The notes under the pieces: model-generated
What the model saw: only the letters and a program-made list of their open reading frames with translations
The model's database searches: none
Told to the model about the DNA's origin: nothing
Translations under genes and position numbers: made by a program
In this document: piece after piece, positions 1-10,430 of the stretch
How the letters are laid out: each line of letters starts with the position of its first letter
How positions within the stretch are numbered: the stretch's first letter is position 1
From: Kribbella sp. VKM Ac-2569
GTDB taxonomy: Bacteria > Actinomycetota > Actinomycetes > Propionibacteriales > Kribbellaceae
Assembly: GCF_004216905.1 (NCBI RefSeq)
Contig: NZ_SGXJ01000002.1
Location: 620,001-684,000 of the forward strand
Length of the DNA stretch: 64,000 nucleotides
Reading direction: 5' to 3'

Positions 1-419
1 TTCACGCCGGGGCCGGCGGCCAAGGAGTGGCCGGCCAGGACGTGCAGGCATTTGACCCGGGTGGGCATGCCGCCGGCGGTGATCCCGGCGATCTCCTCGA
101 CGTGCTCGATCGACTCGCGGTGCTCGAGGTACGACTCGTGGGCGGCGCGATACCGAGCAGCCAGGTCCTCGTCGTCGGCCAGGCGGTCGGTCATCTCTTT
201 CATCATGCCGGAGGCCTCGAGGGTGCCGATCGCGGACGCGAGCCGCGGACACGTCACGTAGTACGTCGTGGGAAACGGCGTACCGTCCGGCAGTCGCGGC
301 TCGGTCTCGACCACGTCGGGGAGGCCGCAGCTGCAACGGTGCGCGATCGACCGGATGCCGCGGGCCGTCCGGCCGAGTTGTTTGCTGACTGCTTCTTGGT
401 CGGAAGGGCTGACGCTCAC
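1..419 (-). CDS. DUF501 family protein, 3' end cut by the window
   Basis: Reading from a GTG at 419 gives an open frame that runs off the left edge. The visible part has a conserved Cys pair in SIAHRCSCGLP and a YYVTCPRL segment, typical of the DUF501 family of unknown function. The family usually sits downstream of ftsB and eno and upstream of an exopolyphosphatase gene in actinobacteria, as here. Its GTG overlaps the stop of ftsB by 4 bases (GTGA), so translation is probably coupled. The C-terminus lies outside the window. Confidence 0.85.
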   Translation of the reverse strand, partial: MSVSPSDQEAVSKQLGRTARGIRSIAHRCSCGLPDVVETEPRLPDGTPFPTTYYVTCPRLASAIGTLEASGMMKEMTDRLADDEDLAARYRAAHESYLEHRESIEHVEEIAGITAGGMPTRVKCLHVLAGHSLAAGPGV

Positions 420-1024
420 CTGGTCACCTTAGGTGACGGCGTGAGGATCGTCTTCGGGGCGGTTTTGGCGGGGGTCGGCGTCGTGGCCGGCGCCGGCGGC
501 GTGCCAGCACCCTCGACGCTCCCCCACAGCTTCGTGTACCAGGTCGGCTTCTGCGTGTCCGCCGTACCGTCCGTCGGCGCCGACGGCTCCGGCGGGGCGC
601 CCAGCGGCTTCCCGTCCGCGCCGATCACGCGGTACCCGACCTCACCAGGCATCACCCAGCCGAGCCGCTGCCGGGCCTGTGCCTTCACGTACGCGTCGTC
701 GTCCCAGCGGGTGATCTCGTCGTTCAGCTCCCCGACCCGCTTCTCCCGGTCTCGGATCTCCTGCTGCAGCGCGCTGACCTGCTGGTGCTGGTCGAACCAG
801 ACCCGCAGGCTCTGCGCATACGAGACGATCAGCGCCCCCAGCACCAGCAGTACGACGGCCGCCCGCCCGGTCAGGTTGCGGGACCCGCGGGTCCGCGCCG
901 GGTCCGCCTGGGTTCCCGTCGTACGCCGTTTCGGCTGATCGCCCCGCCGGGCCGGTGGACGCGACTGGGTCCGGCTCGACGGACGCGAGCCGGGTCGTGC
1001 ACCGGAATCCCGACGGGACGGCAT
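416..1024 (-). CDS. ftsB: FtsB/DivIC-type septum formation initiator protein
   Basis: Predicted bitopic cell-division protein of 202 residues. Residues 1-50 are a basic, disordered cytoplasmic tail, 54-72 a single membrane helix (AAVVLLVLGALIVSYA), and about 80-107 a coiled coil. A conserved extracytoplasmic motif with AYVKAQARQRLGWVMPGE follows at 111-128. A Pro/Thr/Lys-rich tail ends the protein. The family bridges FtsL and FtsQ in the divisome. It lies just downstream of eno and overlaps the DUF501 gene by 4 bases. The long basic N-terminal extension is common in actinobacteria. Confidence 0.88.
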   Translation of the reverse strand: MPSRRDSGARPGSRPSSRTQSRPPARRGDQPKRRTTGTQADPARTRGSRNLTGRAAVVLLVLGALIVSYAQSLRVWFDQHQQVSALQQEIRDREKRVGELNDEITRWDDDAYVKAQARQRLGWVMPGEVGYRVIGADGKPLGAPPEPSAPTDGTADTQKPTWYTKLWGSVEGAGTPPAPATTPTPAKTAPKTILTPSPKVTR

Positions 1025-1051
1025 GCATTGACCTCCTGGATCAGACCAGCG

Positions 1052-2392
<1,341 letters not shown>

Positions 2393-2396
<4 letters not shown>

Positions 2397-2917
2397 TGGA
2401 CCGCGTCGACCCTAACGATCGCATCCGCAGGTACCTCTCGCGTCAATAACACTCCGTTGGGCGCTCGATACACGGCCAAATCAGCGCAATCCACACCCAG
2501 CAAGACTTCTACGGCAGTACGGCGACCCACGTGGCTGTCCTTCCCCGGCGCCAGATGGACATGCGTACGCCGTCCCGCACGCAGACCTTCCCGTTGAATC
2601 GCAGGCAGCGCCGCGTGATTCGTCCCGTGCCACAGCAGATCGTCGGGGTACACGCGTTCCCAACTGTTCTCCAACGCTTCACGTGTCACAGGCATCCCCT
2701 TGAGCGAATGCCCCTGACAGGCCCGGATCCGCTCCCCGGCGACCTGGAGCCGCTGCTTGTCGTTCTCTAGCACCGCGACGTCCAGCCGCTCACGGGACAG
2801 CCCGAGAACCCGCAGTACGTCGGTGATTGCCGCCCAGCCGTCTGCACTCATCGTGAGGCCGCGTTCACCCGCCGTATGGCGCAGCAGCTTGGAGATCGTC
2901 CTGCTGTCGCGGCTCAC
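2393..2917 (-). CDS. kptA: RNA 2'-phosphotransferase (Tpt1/KptA family)
   Basis: A 174-residue KptA-like enzyme. In eukaryotes this family moves the splice-junction 2'-phosphate of tRNA to NAD+. The bacterial substrate is uncertain. Visible signatures are ISKLLRH near the N-terminus, IRACQGHS (family IRAxQGHS) near 63-70, LLWHGTNHAALPAI near 93-106 and the Arg/His strand RTHVHLAP near 116-123, covering the usual NAD- and RNA-phosphate-binding residues. The GTG start at 2917 overlaps the stop of the upstream LysR gene by 4 bases (GTGA), which points to coupled translation. Longer in-frame starts would lie inside the LysR gene and are rejected. Confidence 0.9.
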
Positions 2918-3756
2918 GTCAGCGCCCTCCTCAACCCATCCACCCGGTCGTCGCGACCCGTTCGCGTGACGACGTAGTACCGCACCGGCGGCAGGTCCTT
3001 GACCGGGATCTTCCGTACGGCGCTCGTCGTCCGGACCGAACCGTTGACGACCGCCGGCCCGATACCGAGACGCACGAAGTGGACCAGCAGTTCCCATCCT
3101 TCCGCTTCCACCGCGACGGACCACCGGAGGCCCTGGTCGAGCATGCTCCGCTCCAGCTGCTGCCGATGCGGCCGATCCTTCGGCGGTACGACGAGCGCCT
3201 CGTCCTGCAGATCCTTCAGCCGGACGGTACGACGTCCCGCGAGGCGGTGATCGCTGCGCACGATGAGCGTTTGCGGGAACTGTGCGAGGAGTTGGCAGTC
3301 GAGGTCGTCGGGTGGGATGCCCAGTGCGGTCACGCCGAGGTCCGCCGTACCGCCCCGGACGGCACTCAGGGTCTCGGCCGCGTCGCCGGTGAGCAGGCGG
3401 AGTTCGCGGCCGCGGGTGAGGTAGCGGCGGAGCGGGTCGGCCAACAGGTACAGGTACGAACCGGAGCCGGCGATCAGCACGAGCGGTCGCGGCGGGGCGG
3501 CAACCAGCGTGCGGAGGAAGTCAGCAGTGCGGTCCCGGGCGTCGTTGGCGAAGGCAGCCAGCCGTTCGCCCGCGTCGGTCAGATGCAGTTGTCGTCCGTG
3601 CTTGACGTAGAGCTGCGTTCCGAGGCGGGCCGTCAGTTTGCGGATGCGTGCGTGGAGGGCGGGCTGACTGACATGCAGCTCCTCGGCGGCACGCGTGAAG
3701 TTGCGGTGCCTCGCGAACACCGCAAACGCCTGCAGATCCTCCGCCACGAGATCCAT
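2914..3756 (-). CDS. LysR family transcriptional regulator
   Basis: A 280-residue regulator with an N-terminal winged helix-turn-helix (about 7-65, including NFTRAAEELHVSQPALHARI) and a C-terminal periplasmic-binding-protein-like effector domain. Its last bases overlap kptA and it is divergent from the HAD gene at 3827. The 70-bp divergent spacer holds the perfect palindrome AGAACTAGTTCT. It may therefore control itself, kptA and the HAD gene. The effector is unknown. Confidence 0.9.
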   Translation of the reverse strand: MDLVAEDLQAFAVFARHRNFTRAAEELHVSQPALHARIRKLTARLGTQLYVKHGRQLHLTDAGERLAAFANDARDRTADFLRTLVAAPPRPLVLIAGSGSYLYLLADPLRRYLTRGRELRLLTGDAAETLSAVRGGTADLGVTALGIPPDDLDCQLLAQFPQTLIVRSDHRLAGRRTVRLKDLQDEALVVPPKDRPHRQQLERSMLDQGLRWSVAVEAEGWELLVHFVRLGIGPAVVNGSVRTTSAVRKIPVKDLPPVRYYVVTRTGRDDRVDGLRRALT

Positions 3757-3782
3757 CAGCAGAAACTATAGCTATGTCGATA

Positions 3783-3794
3783 AGAACTAGTTCT
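3783..3794. promoter_or_regulatory. Palindrome in the LysR/HAD divergent promoter
   Basis: The 12-bp perfect palindrome AGAACTAGTTCT lies between the ATG of the LysR gene (3756) and the ATG at 3827. A second short palindrome, ATAGCTAT, lies just left of it. Their place in a 70-bp divergent spacer makes them candidate LysR operator elements. No binding evidence is available. Confidence 0.45.
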
Positions 3795-3826
3795 GCTGGA
3801 TAGCTGATCGTGTCGACGATGAAGGC

Positions 3827-4291
3827 ATGAACAGATTGGGAATCGATATCGGACGCGTGATCATCGCCGGAGGGTCCGGCCCGGGCGACACGTCCTTCTT
3901 CTCCGGCGACACCACAGCCATGCTGCGAACTCCCGCCGTACCAGGCGCTTTCGAGGCGATCGCACGGTTGGCGCCGTTGTTCGGGGAGGCGTGGTTGGTG
4001 TCGAAGTGTGGGCCGCGGGTGCAGCAGCGGTCGCTGGAATGGTTGTGGCATCACCGCTTCTTCGAGCGGACCGGGATACCCGCGGGGAACGTGCGCTTCT
4101 GCCTTCGGCGCCCGGAGAAGGCGATCCACTGTGCCGAGCTCGGGGTCACGCACTTCGTCGATGACAAGGCGGACGTGATCGCCGCGATCACGCCGGTCGT
4201 GCCGTACCGGTACCTCTTCAAGGACTGGGGGACGACGGAGGCCGCCGTACTGCGTGACCTACAGGCCGAAGGAGCGGCGGGCGTCGGTTAG
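3827..4291 (+). CDS. HAD-superfamily-like protein with altered catalytic motif
   Basis: A 154-residue protein. Motif I is GIDIGRVII: Asp7 is present but the usual second Asp (DxD) is Gly9. A motif II Ser (LVSK, Ser59), a Lys in RPEKA (98) and a motif IV VDDK (111-114) can be assigned. This resembles nucleotidase-like HAD proteins, but loss of the general acid argues against ordinary phosphatase turnover. GAAGG just precedes the ATG. It is divergent from the LysR gene and overlaps the APH-like gene at its 3' end by 33 bp in convergent orientation. Substrate unknown. Confidence 0.72.
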   Translation: MNRLGIDIGRVIIAGGSGPGDTSFFSGDTTAMLRTPAVPGAFEAIARLAPLFGEAWLVSKCGPRVQQRSLEWLWHHRFFERTGIPAGNVRFCLRRPEKAIHCAELGVTHFVDDKADVIAAITPVVPYRYLFKDWGTTEAAVLRDLQAEGAAGVG

Positions 4292-5092
4292 GCCCTTCAG
4301 GTTCTCAGCAGGGGTGGAGATGCCGGTCAGGATGTTGTTGGTGATTCGCCAGGCGAAGTAGCCGGCCTGGACGGCGTAGCGCACTCGCAAGAACGTGGGC
4401 AGGCCGCGCTCGAGTTCGTCGGCCAGCTCGGGTCGGCGACGCAGGTACGCCGGAACCACCGGGGCGCCGTTGTACATGACGGCGGATGCGACGTCGTACA
4501 GCAGTGGCCCTCGCATCGCACTCCCCCAGTCGATCAGCGCGACGCTGTCGTCAGCCTGCCGGAGGAACGCTTCCGCGGCCGGATCCCCGTGCAACCAGGC
4601 CCAGGACACCGACCCGAGCGCGACTGCGTCGGCGACGGCGCCCTCGACCGCCGGGCGGATCCAGGGCTCGAGGTCCAGGCAATCCTCGAACGGCAACAGG
4701 AACTGCAACCAATCGGCCAGCTCACCGGCCTCGAGCGCAGCGGCCGAGTGCACGCGCCCGAGCAAATCCCCGATCGCTGCCTGATCCGCAGGACTCAACT
4801 CGACGCCGTCGACGTACTCGAGCACGGCAACCTGCCGCCCGTCGACGCGTTCAACGACGCGGCCGTGCTTGCTGGGACGCGGACGACCGGTGCGGATGCC
4901 GGCGTCGTCGAGCCGAGCCGCCAACTCCAGGCCGGGCTCGAACGCCGTGTCTACCGGCCCCACCGCCTTGACGACAACCCGCCACTCGTCCGTGGACGCC
5001 AACCAGGCCGCCGAGTTCATCCCGCCCGTCAGCACCTCCAGCTCCAACGGCTTCAGATCCCACCGCTCCCGCAGCACCTCAGCAACATCCAC
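4259..5092 (-). CDS. Aminoglycoside phosphotransferase-fold protein, degenerate active site
   Basis: A 277-residue APH/choline-kinase-fold protein. The N-lobe has a VVVKAV Lys strand (37-43). The catalytic loop reads HGDPAAEAF from 168, where families normally read HGDxxxxN, so the Mg-binding Asn position is Ala175. The DFG-equivalent ALIDWG (Asp188) is kept. Phosphotransfer may be weak or lost. The protein could be a pseudokinase or use another metal ligand. It lies alone between the HAD gene and mazG on the minus strand. A resistance role is not supported. Confidence 0.78.
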   Translation of the reverse strand: MDVAEVLRERWDLKPLELEVLTGGMNSAAWLASTDEWRVVVKAVGPVDTAFEPGLELAARLDDAGIRTGRPRPSKHGRVVERVDGRQVAVLEYVDGVELSPADQAAIGDLLGRVHSAAALEAGELADWLQFLLPFEDCLDLEPWIRPAVEGAVADAVALGSVSWAWLHGDPAAEAFLRQADDSVALIDWGSAMRGPLLYDVASAVMYNGAPVVPAYLRRRPELADELERGLPTFLRVRYAVQAGYFAWRITNNILTGISTPAENLKGLTDARRSFGL

Positions 5093-5155
5093 CCACCCAC
5101 CTTCTCAGCCACCCATCACCCCAAGCAGCCGATTTTCTGACGTACCGAAGTAGCG

Positions 5156-6142
5156 TCAGGGCTTCTCGGTGGCGCGGATTTCGGTGGTGAGGTGCTGGAC
5201 GGCGACGCGGAGGGCCTGTTCGGCGTCGATGCCGAGGGTGCGGGACTCGCGGACAATCGCCAGGAGTTGGTGGCCGATTCGGTCGAGGTCCGAGTCGCTT
5301 GCGGGCGGGAGTTCGGCGGGCAGGACCTTTGCAGCCCGGCCGAGGACCTTGTCGGCCAGGGCGAGGGCAGGCAGGGCGACCGGGATGCCTTCGAGCACCG
5401 AGGAGCGCTGCTTCTCGGTGGCCTTGATCGCTTCCCAGTTGGCCTCGACCGCGGCCGCGTCGGCCGCGTCGACCGTCCCGAAGACGTGCGGATGCCGCCG
5501 GATCAGCTTCTCGACGATGCCGCCGGCAACGTCGTCGATCGAGAATCCTTCGTCGGCGTCGTCCTCCGCGATCCGGGAGTGGAACGCGACCTGCAGCAGC
5601 AGATCGCCGAGCTCCTCGCGCAGATGCTCTTGATCACCGGTGTCGATCGCCTCGAGGGTCTCGTACGTCTCCTCGAGCAGGTACTTCGCCAGGCTCTCGT
5701 GCGTCTGCTCCTGGTCCCACGGGCAGTTCCGCCGCAGCCGGTCCATCACCCGGACCAGATCGATCAGCCTGGCCCCGGGTACGTCGTACGCCCCGTGCAG
5801 GATCTCCACGCCGTACGCCGCCTGCGGGTCCCGGGTCCGCTCGTCCGCGACGACCCGCAGCAGCCCCGGATCGCCGTCGTCGCCGGTCAGCCATACAACC
5901 TGACGGCCGGCCTCGGCCGCGGACGAGAGCCATGACCAGGCTGCCTCGACACCGGCGTCGACCTGCGTGACGACCAGGCCGGAACCGATCACGGCCTGTA
6001 CGTCGGGGCGGTCCGGACCTCCGGCCGCGCCGATCTCGTCGGCGGCCTCGAGAGCCTGCCAGGTGGCGCGGGTGAGGAGCCCGGGGGCGACACGAGGACT
6101 CGTGAGGACGACCTTGATGCCAGCCGCGGACTCGTCAGGCAT
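5156..6142 (-). CDS. mazG: MazG nucleoside triphosphate pyrophosphohydrolase with N-terminal extension
   Basis: House-cleaning enzyme hydrolysing (d)NTPs to NMP and pyrophosphate. The MazG core spans about residues 120-320 and opens with LRRNCPWDQEQTHESL. It holds the metal-binding EETYE and EELGDLL helices. Residues 1-115 are an actinobacterial extension resembling a reduced tetrapyrrole-methylase-like fold. At 328 residues it matches actinobacterial MazG. It begins 6 bp after the lipoprotein gene and looks like the last gene of the rplY-pth-mfd-lipoprotein-mazG series. Confidence 0.93.
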   Translation of the reverse strand: MPDESAAGIKVVLTSPRVAPGLLTRATWQALEAADEIGAAGGPDRPDVQAVIGSGLVVTQVDAGVEAAWSWLSSAAEAGRQVVWLTGDDGDPGLLRVVADERTRDPQAAYGVEILHGAYDVPGARLIDLVRVMDRLRRNCPWDQEQTHESLAKYLLEETYETLEAIDTGDQEHLREELGDLLLQVAFHSRIAEDDADEGFSIDDVAGGIVEKLIRRHPHVFGTVDAADAAAVEANWEAIKATEKQRSSVLEGIPVALPALALADKVLGRAAKVLPAELPPASDSDLDRIGHQLLAIVRESRTLGIDAEQALRVAVQHLTTEIRATEKP

Positions 6143-6148
6143 TCGCCG

Positions 6149-6772
6149 TCAGCCCTGGCCCTGCTGCTTGGCGGCGTCCTCGGCTGCCTTGCGCTTGGCC
6201 GCGGTCTGGTCGGACTCCTTGGACAGCGACCCGGAGATCGCCGTGTCGAGGCGGCCGTCGCTCCACTGACCGAAGCGCGGCGCGACCGTGACCTTGATGT
6301 CCTTGGAGGCGGCATTCAGGGCCTGCAGGCCCTCCTGCGCCTTCTGCTGACCGTCCGTGTCGTGGATGCCCTTGCCGCCGGCGAGCTTGATCGTGACGAT
6401 CAGCGTCGCGGCGAGGTTGTCCAGGAAGGCGCGGGACGCCGGATCGGCCTGCAGCTTCTGGTACGCCTCGGGGCTCGGCGCTACGGCGTTCTTGGCCGCG
6501 TCGGCGATCTCCGCGTCACTGACCGGGATCGCCTTCTGCCGCCCGACCTGCGCCGCGAGTTCGTTGCTGACCATCCCGTTCAGCGCGGCCTGGTCCGGGT
6601 AGGACTCACCGAGCGCCGCGCCGACGGCACGCGAGGTCTTGTCGACGTCGCCGATGCTGATCTCGGTGTCACCGATCATCGCTGCCGCGCCCGGGTGGGT
6701 GCCCGCCGCACAGCCGGCGGTCAGCAGCACCGTCGCCACCACCACACCGAGAGCCCGAAGCCGTGTGCTCAC
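6149..6772 (-). CDS. SurA N-terminal-domain-like lipoprotein
   Basis: A 207-residue exported lipoprotein. The signal peptide RLRALGVVVATVLLTAGC ends in a lipobox (LTAGC). A SurA/PpiC-chaperone-like helical domain follows, with paired ISIGDV and IPVSDAEI segments, and then a Lys/Ala-rich tail. No PPIase domain is visible, so a chaperone or envelope role is inferred. The GTG at 6772 is chosen because GGAG lies correctly upstream and the signal peptide starts at once. It sits 28 bp after mfd and 6 bp before mazG. Confidence 0.8.
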   Translation of the reverse strand: MSTRLRALGVVVATVLLTAGCAAGTHPGAAAMIGDTEISIGDVDKTSRAVGAALGESYPDQAALNGMVSNELAAQVGRQKAIPVSDAEIADAAKNAVAPSPEAYQKLQADPASRAFLDNLAATLIVTIKLAGGKGIHDTDGQQKAQEGLQALNAASKDIKVTVAPRFGQWSDGRLDTAISGSLSKESDQTAAKRKAAEDAAKQQGQG

Positions 6773-6800
6773 CGAATCTCCTCGCAAGTTCCTGTCAGAA

Positions 6801-9800
6801 TCACGCCGGCACCACAATAGGTTCGGCGATCACGTCGTCGATCAACCGGGTGCACCATTGCAGCAACTCCTGGTCGCGGAGCGGCTGACCGCCGACCGGC
6901 CTGGTGGCAGGTCTCGGCACCAGAATGGTATGCAGTTGCGGCTTCACCAGACTCTTCGGGTACAGCCTGTTGAGCCGGAGCACCTTCGAATCGGGCAGTT
7001 CGACCGGCCCGAAGCGGATCATGTTCCCCTGCAGCGTGACGTCGTGCAGCCCCGCCACGCGGGCGTGGTTGCGGAACTTCGCCACCTCGATCAGGTTCAG
7101 CACCGCCTGCGGAATGTCGCCGTACCGGTCGTGCAGCTCTTCCACCAGTTCGGCGATTCCATCGGCATCCCGTACGGCGGCCAGCCGCTGGTACATCTCC
7201 AGCCGCAACCGCTGTGACGGGATGTAGTCGTGCGGCAGGTGCGCGTCGATCGGCAGCTCGATCTTGACCTCGGGCTCCTCGGCCTGGGTATCGCCGCGGT
7301 ACTCCGCGACCGCCTCGCCGACGAGCCGGACGTACAGGTCGAAGCCGACGTCCGCGATGTGCCCGGACTGCTCGCCGCCGAGCAGGTTGCCGGCGCCGCG
7401 GATCTCCAGGTCCTTCATCGCGACCGCCATACCGCCGCCGAGGTCGGCGTGCTGCGCGATCGTGGCGAGCCGGTCGTGCGCCGTCTCGGTGAGCGGTTTC
7501 TCGGGCGGGAAGAAGAAGTACGCGTATGCGCGCTCCCGGCCACGACCGACCCGGCCACGGAGCTGGTGCAGCTGGGACAGGCCGAGCAGGTCGGAGCGCT
7601 CGATGATCATCGTGTTCGCGTTCGAGATGTCGATCCCGGACTCGACGATCGTCGTACACACGATCACGTCGGACTGCTTCTCCCAGAAGCCCTGGATCAC
7701 GTTCTCGAGCGTGTGTTCGTTCATCTGGCCGTGCGCGACCGACACCCGCGCCTCGGGCACCAGCTGCCGGATCCGGGCGGCCGCCTTCTCGATCGTGTTC
7801 ACCCGGTTGTGGACGACGAAGACCTGGCCCTCGCGGAGCAGTTCGCGCCGGATCGCGGCGGTCACCTGGTGCTCGTCGTACGCGCCGACGAAGGTCAGCA
7901 CCGGGTGCCGCTCCTCCGGCGGGGTGGCGATCGTGGACATCTCGCGGATGCCGGTGATCGACATCTCCAGCGTCCGCGGGATCGGGGTCGCGGACATCGT
8001 CAGTACGTCGACCGCGGTCCGCAGCCGCTTCAGCTGCTCCTTGTGCTCGACGCCGAATCGCTGCTCCTCATCGACGATCACCAGGCCGAGGTCCTTGAAC
8101 GCCACCTCGCCGCTGAACAGCCGGTGCGTCCCGATCACCACGTCGACCGACCCGTCGGCGAGACCGTCGATCGTCGCCTTGGCCTCCTTGTCGGTCTGGA
8201 ACCGCGACAGCGGGGCGACGTTGACCGGGAAGGCGGCGTACCGCTCGGCGAAGGTCGCGTAGTGCTGCTGGACGAGCAGCGTCGTCGGCACGAGTACGGC
8301 GACCTGCTTGCCGTCCTGCACCGCCTTGAAGGCCGCCCGTACGGCGATCTCCGTCTTGCCGTAGCCGACGTCTCCGCAGACGATCCGGTCCATCGGCATG
8401 ACGCGTTCCATGTCGTGCTTCACGTCGTCGATGGTGGCGAGCTGGTCGGGCGTCTCCACGAACGGGAACGCGTCCTCCAGCTCCCGCTGCCACGGAGTGT
8501 CCTTGGCGAACGCGTGGCCCTTGGTCGCCTGGCGCGCGGCGTACAGCTTGATCAGCTCGCCGGCGATCTGCCGGACCGCCTTGCGGGCGCGGCCCTTGCG
8601 CTTGGCCCAGTCGCCGCCGCCCATCTTGTCCAGGCTCGGCTGCTCGCCGCCGACGTACCGGGTGACCTGGTCGAGCTGGTCGGTCGGCACGTACAGGCGG
8701 TCGCCCGGTTGCCCGCGCTTGCTCGGTGCGAACTCGATCACGACGTACTCGCGGGTGGCCTTCTGGGACCCCGAGCCGACGGTCCGCTGCATCATCTCGA
8801 CGTACCTGCCGACGCCGTGCTGCTCGTGCACGACGTAGTCGCCGGGCTGCAGCTCGAGGGGGTCGATCGTCTTCTTGCGGCGCGACGGCATCCGTTGCTG
8901 GGAACGGCGTTCGGCCGCCGACCGCTGGCCGGCCAGGTCGTTCTCGGTGAGCACCGCGAACTTGATGCCGTCGGCAATGAACCCGTGCTCGAGCTGGCCC
9001 TGCGAGATCAGTACGACGCCGGGCTCGGGGATCTCCTCGATCCCTTCGACCGCCCGGGCCGGCAGCTCGGCCTCGGAGAACACCTCGACGAGTCGCTGTG
9101 CGGGACCGTGGCCTTCGGTGACACAGACGACCCGCCAGCCGTCCCGCAGCCAGGCGCGGATGTCCTCGGCGGCCGCGCCGGTCTCACCGCGGTACGGGAC
9201 GACCTCGTGGACGGCGAGGATCTTGCTGGTGACCGCACCGACCTCGGTGTCGATGTCGAACGCGACCCGCGCTCCCATCGAGTCCCGCAGCTCGGGCTCG
9301 TCGGTCGGAGCGGCCGCGAACGGCGACAGGCTCCACCAGGCCAGGCCCCTGCCCAGAGCCTGCGACCGAACGTCGCCGAGCGACATGTACGCCGCCGCGC
9401 CCAGGTCGATCGGGGCCTCGCCACCACCAGCGGCCGCGGCCCAGGACGCCTCCAGGAACTCCTGGCTGGTCGCCACCAGGTCGTGTGCCCGGGCGCGGAC
9501 CCGCTCGGGGTCGCTCACAACTACGTGCGTACCGGCCGGCATCAGGTCGACCAGCAGCTCCATCTCGTCGACGAGCACCGGCGCCAGTGACTCCATGCCC
9601 TCGACGGCGTGCCCTTCGGCGAGCTTCTCGAACAGCTCGGCCAGTTCGGGGTGTTCCTTCGCCAGTACGGCGGCCCGCGCGCGGACCTCGTCGGTCAGCA
9701 GCAGCTCGCGGCACGGAGGGGCCCACAGACCGTGCTCGGCGATCTCCAGCGAACGCTGATCGGCGACCGCGAAGTACCGGATCTCCTCGACGTCGTCGCC

Positions 9801-10430
9801 GAAGAAGTCCACCCGCATCGGGTGCTCCTCGGTCGGCGGGAAGACGTCGATGATGCCGCCGCGGACCGCGAACTCACCGCGCCGCTCGACCAGGTCCACC
9901 CGGTGGTACGCCGCGGCAGCGAGCCGCTCGACGACGTCCTCGAGCTCGACCGTGTCGCCGACGTGCAGCTGCACCGGCCTGAGATCCGCGAGCCCGGCGA
10001 CCTGCGGCTGCAGCACGGACCGCACCGGCGCGACCAGGATCCGGATCGGACCGGTCGTCTCGTCGGACGGATCCGGGTGCACGAGCCGACGCAGTACGGC
10101 GAGCCGACGGCCGACCGTGTCGGAGCGGGGCGACAGGCGCTCGTGCGGGAGCGTCTCCCAGGCCGGGTAGTAGGCGACGGTGCCGGGCTCCTCGACGAGG
10201 CACTGGAGGGCCTCGGTGAGCTCCTCGGCCTCGCGGAAGGTGGCGGTGACGGCGAGCACCGGGCGGGCGGCGCCGTTCTGGGCCGCGGCCAGCGCGGCGA
10301 GCAGGACCGGGCGCACCGGCGTCGGCGCGCTCAGGTCGAGGGTCGTGACGCTGTCACCGCGGGCGTCACGAACGGCCTCGGCCACCACCGGATCGGTGAT
10401 CAGGGTGTCGACCAGACCGCTGAGTTTCAC
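6801..10430 (-). CDS. mfd: Transcription-repair coupling factor Mfd
   Basis: A 1209-residue DNA translocase that removes RNA polymerase stalled at lesions and recruits UvrA. The N-terminal third is the UvrB-like damage-recognition module. A CarD-like RNAP-interaction domain (GDYVVHEQHGVGRYVEM) follows. The superfamily-2 motor then shows Walker A GDVGYGKTE, the DEEQRFG box and TMSATPIPRTL. A TRCF C-terminal domain ends the protein. The GTG at 10430 overlaps the pth stop by 4 bases (GTGA), so translation is probably coupled. Confidence 0.97.
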   Translation of the reverse strand: MKLSGLVDTLITDPVVAEAVRDARGDSVTTLDLSAPTPVRPVLLAALAAAQNGAARPVLAVTATFREAEELTEALQCLVEEPGTVAYYPAWETLPHERLSPRSDTVGRRLAVLRRLVHPDPSDETTGPIRILVAPVRSVLQPQVAGLADLRPVQLHVGDTVELEDVVERLAAAAYHRVDLVERRGEFAVRGGIIDVFPPTEEHPMRVDFFGDDVEEIRYFAVADQRSLEIAEHGLWAPPCRELLLTDEVRARAAVLAKEHPELAELFEKLAEGHAVEGMESLAPVLVDEMELLVDLMPAGTHVVVSDPERVRARAHDLVATSQEFLEASWAAAAGGGEAPIDLGAAAYMSLGDVRSQALGRGLAWWSLSPFAAAPTDEPELRDSMGARVAFDIDTEVGAVTSKILAVHEVVPYRGETGAAAEDIRAWLRDGWRVVCVTEGHGPAQRLVEVFSEAELPARAVEGIEEIPEPGVVLISQGQLEHGFIADGIKFAVLTENDLAGQRSAAERRSQQRMPSRRKKTIDPLELQPGDYVVHEQHGVGRYVEMMQRTVGSGSQKATREYVVIEFAPSKRGQPGDRLYVPTDQLDQVTRYVGGEQPSLDKMGGGDWAKRKGRARKAVRQIAGELIKLYAARQATKGHAFAKDTPWQRELEDAFPFVETPDQLATIDDVKHDMERVMPMDRIVCGDVGYGKTEIAVRAAFKAVQDGKQVAVLVPTTLLVQQHYATFAERYAAFPVNVAPLSRFQTDKEAKATIDGLADGSVDVVIGTHRLFSGEVAFKDLGLVIVDEEQRFGVEHKEQLKRLRTAVDVLTMSATPIPRTLEMSITGIREMSTIATPPEERHPVLTFVGAYDEHQVTAAIRRELLREGQVFVVHNRVNTIEKAAARIRQLVPEARVSVAHGQMNEHTLENVIQGFWEKQSDVIVCTTIVESGIDISNANTMIIERSDLLGLSQLHQLRGRVGRGRERAYAYFFFPPEKPLTETAHDRLATIAQHADLGGGMAVAMKDLEIRGAGNLLGGEQSGHIADVGFDLYVRLVGEAVAEYRGDTQAEEPEVKIELPIDAHLPHDYIPSQRLRLEMYQRLAAVRDADGIAELVEELHDRYGDIPQAVLNLIEVAKFRNHARVAGLHDVTLQGNMIRFGPVELPDSKVLRLNRLYPKSLVKPQLHTILVPRPATRPVGGQPLRDQELLQWCTRLIDDVIAEPIVVPA

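Noticed and set aside
7230..9590. A 786-codon plus-strand open frame
   Set aside because: It is antisense to mfd. Its Arg/Leu/Val-rich composition is that of a high-GC shadow frame, and mfd matches its family along the whole length.
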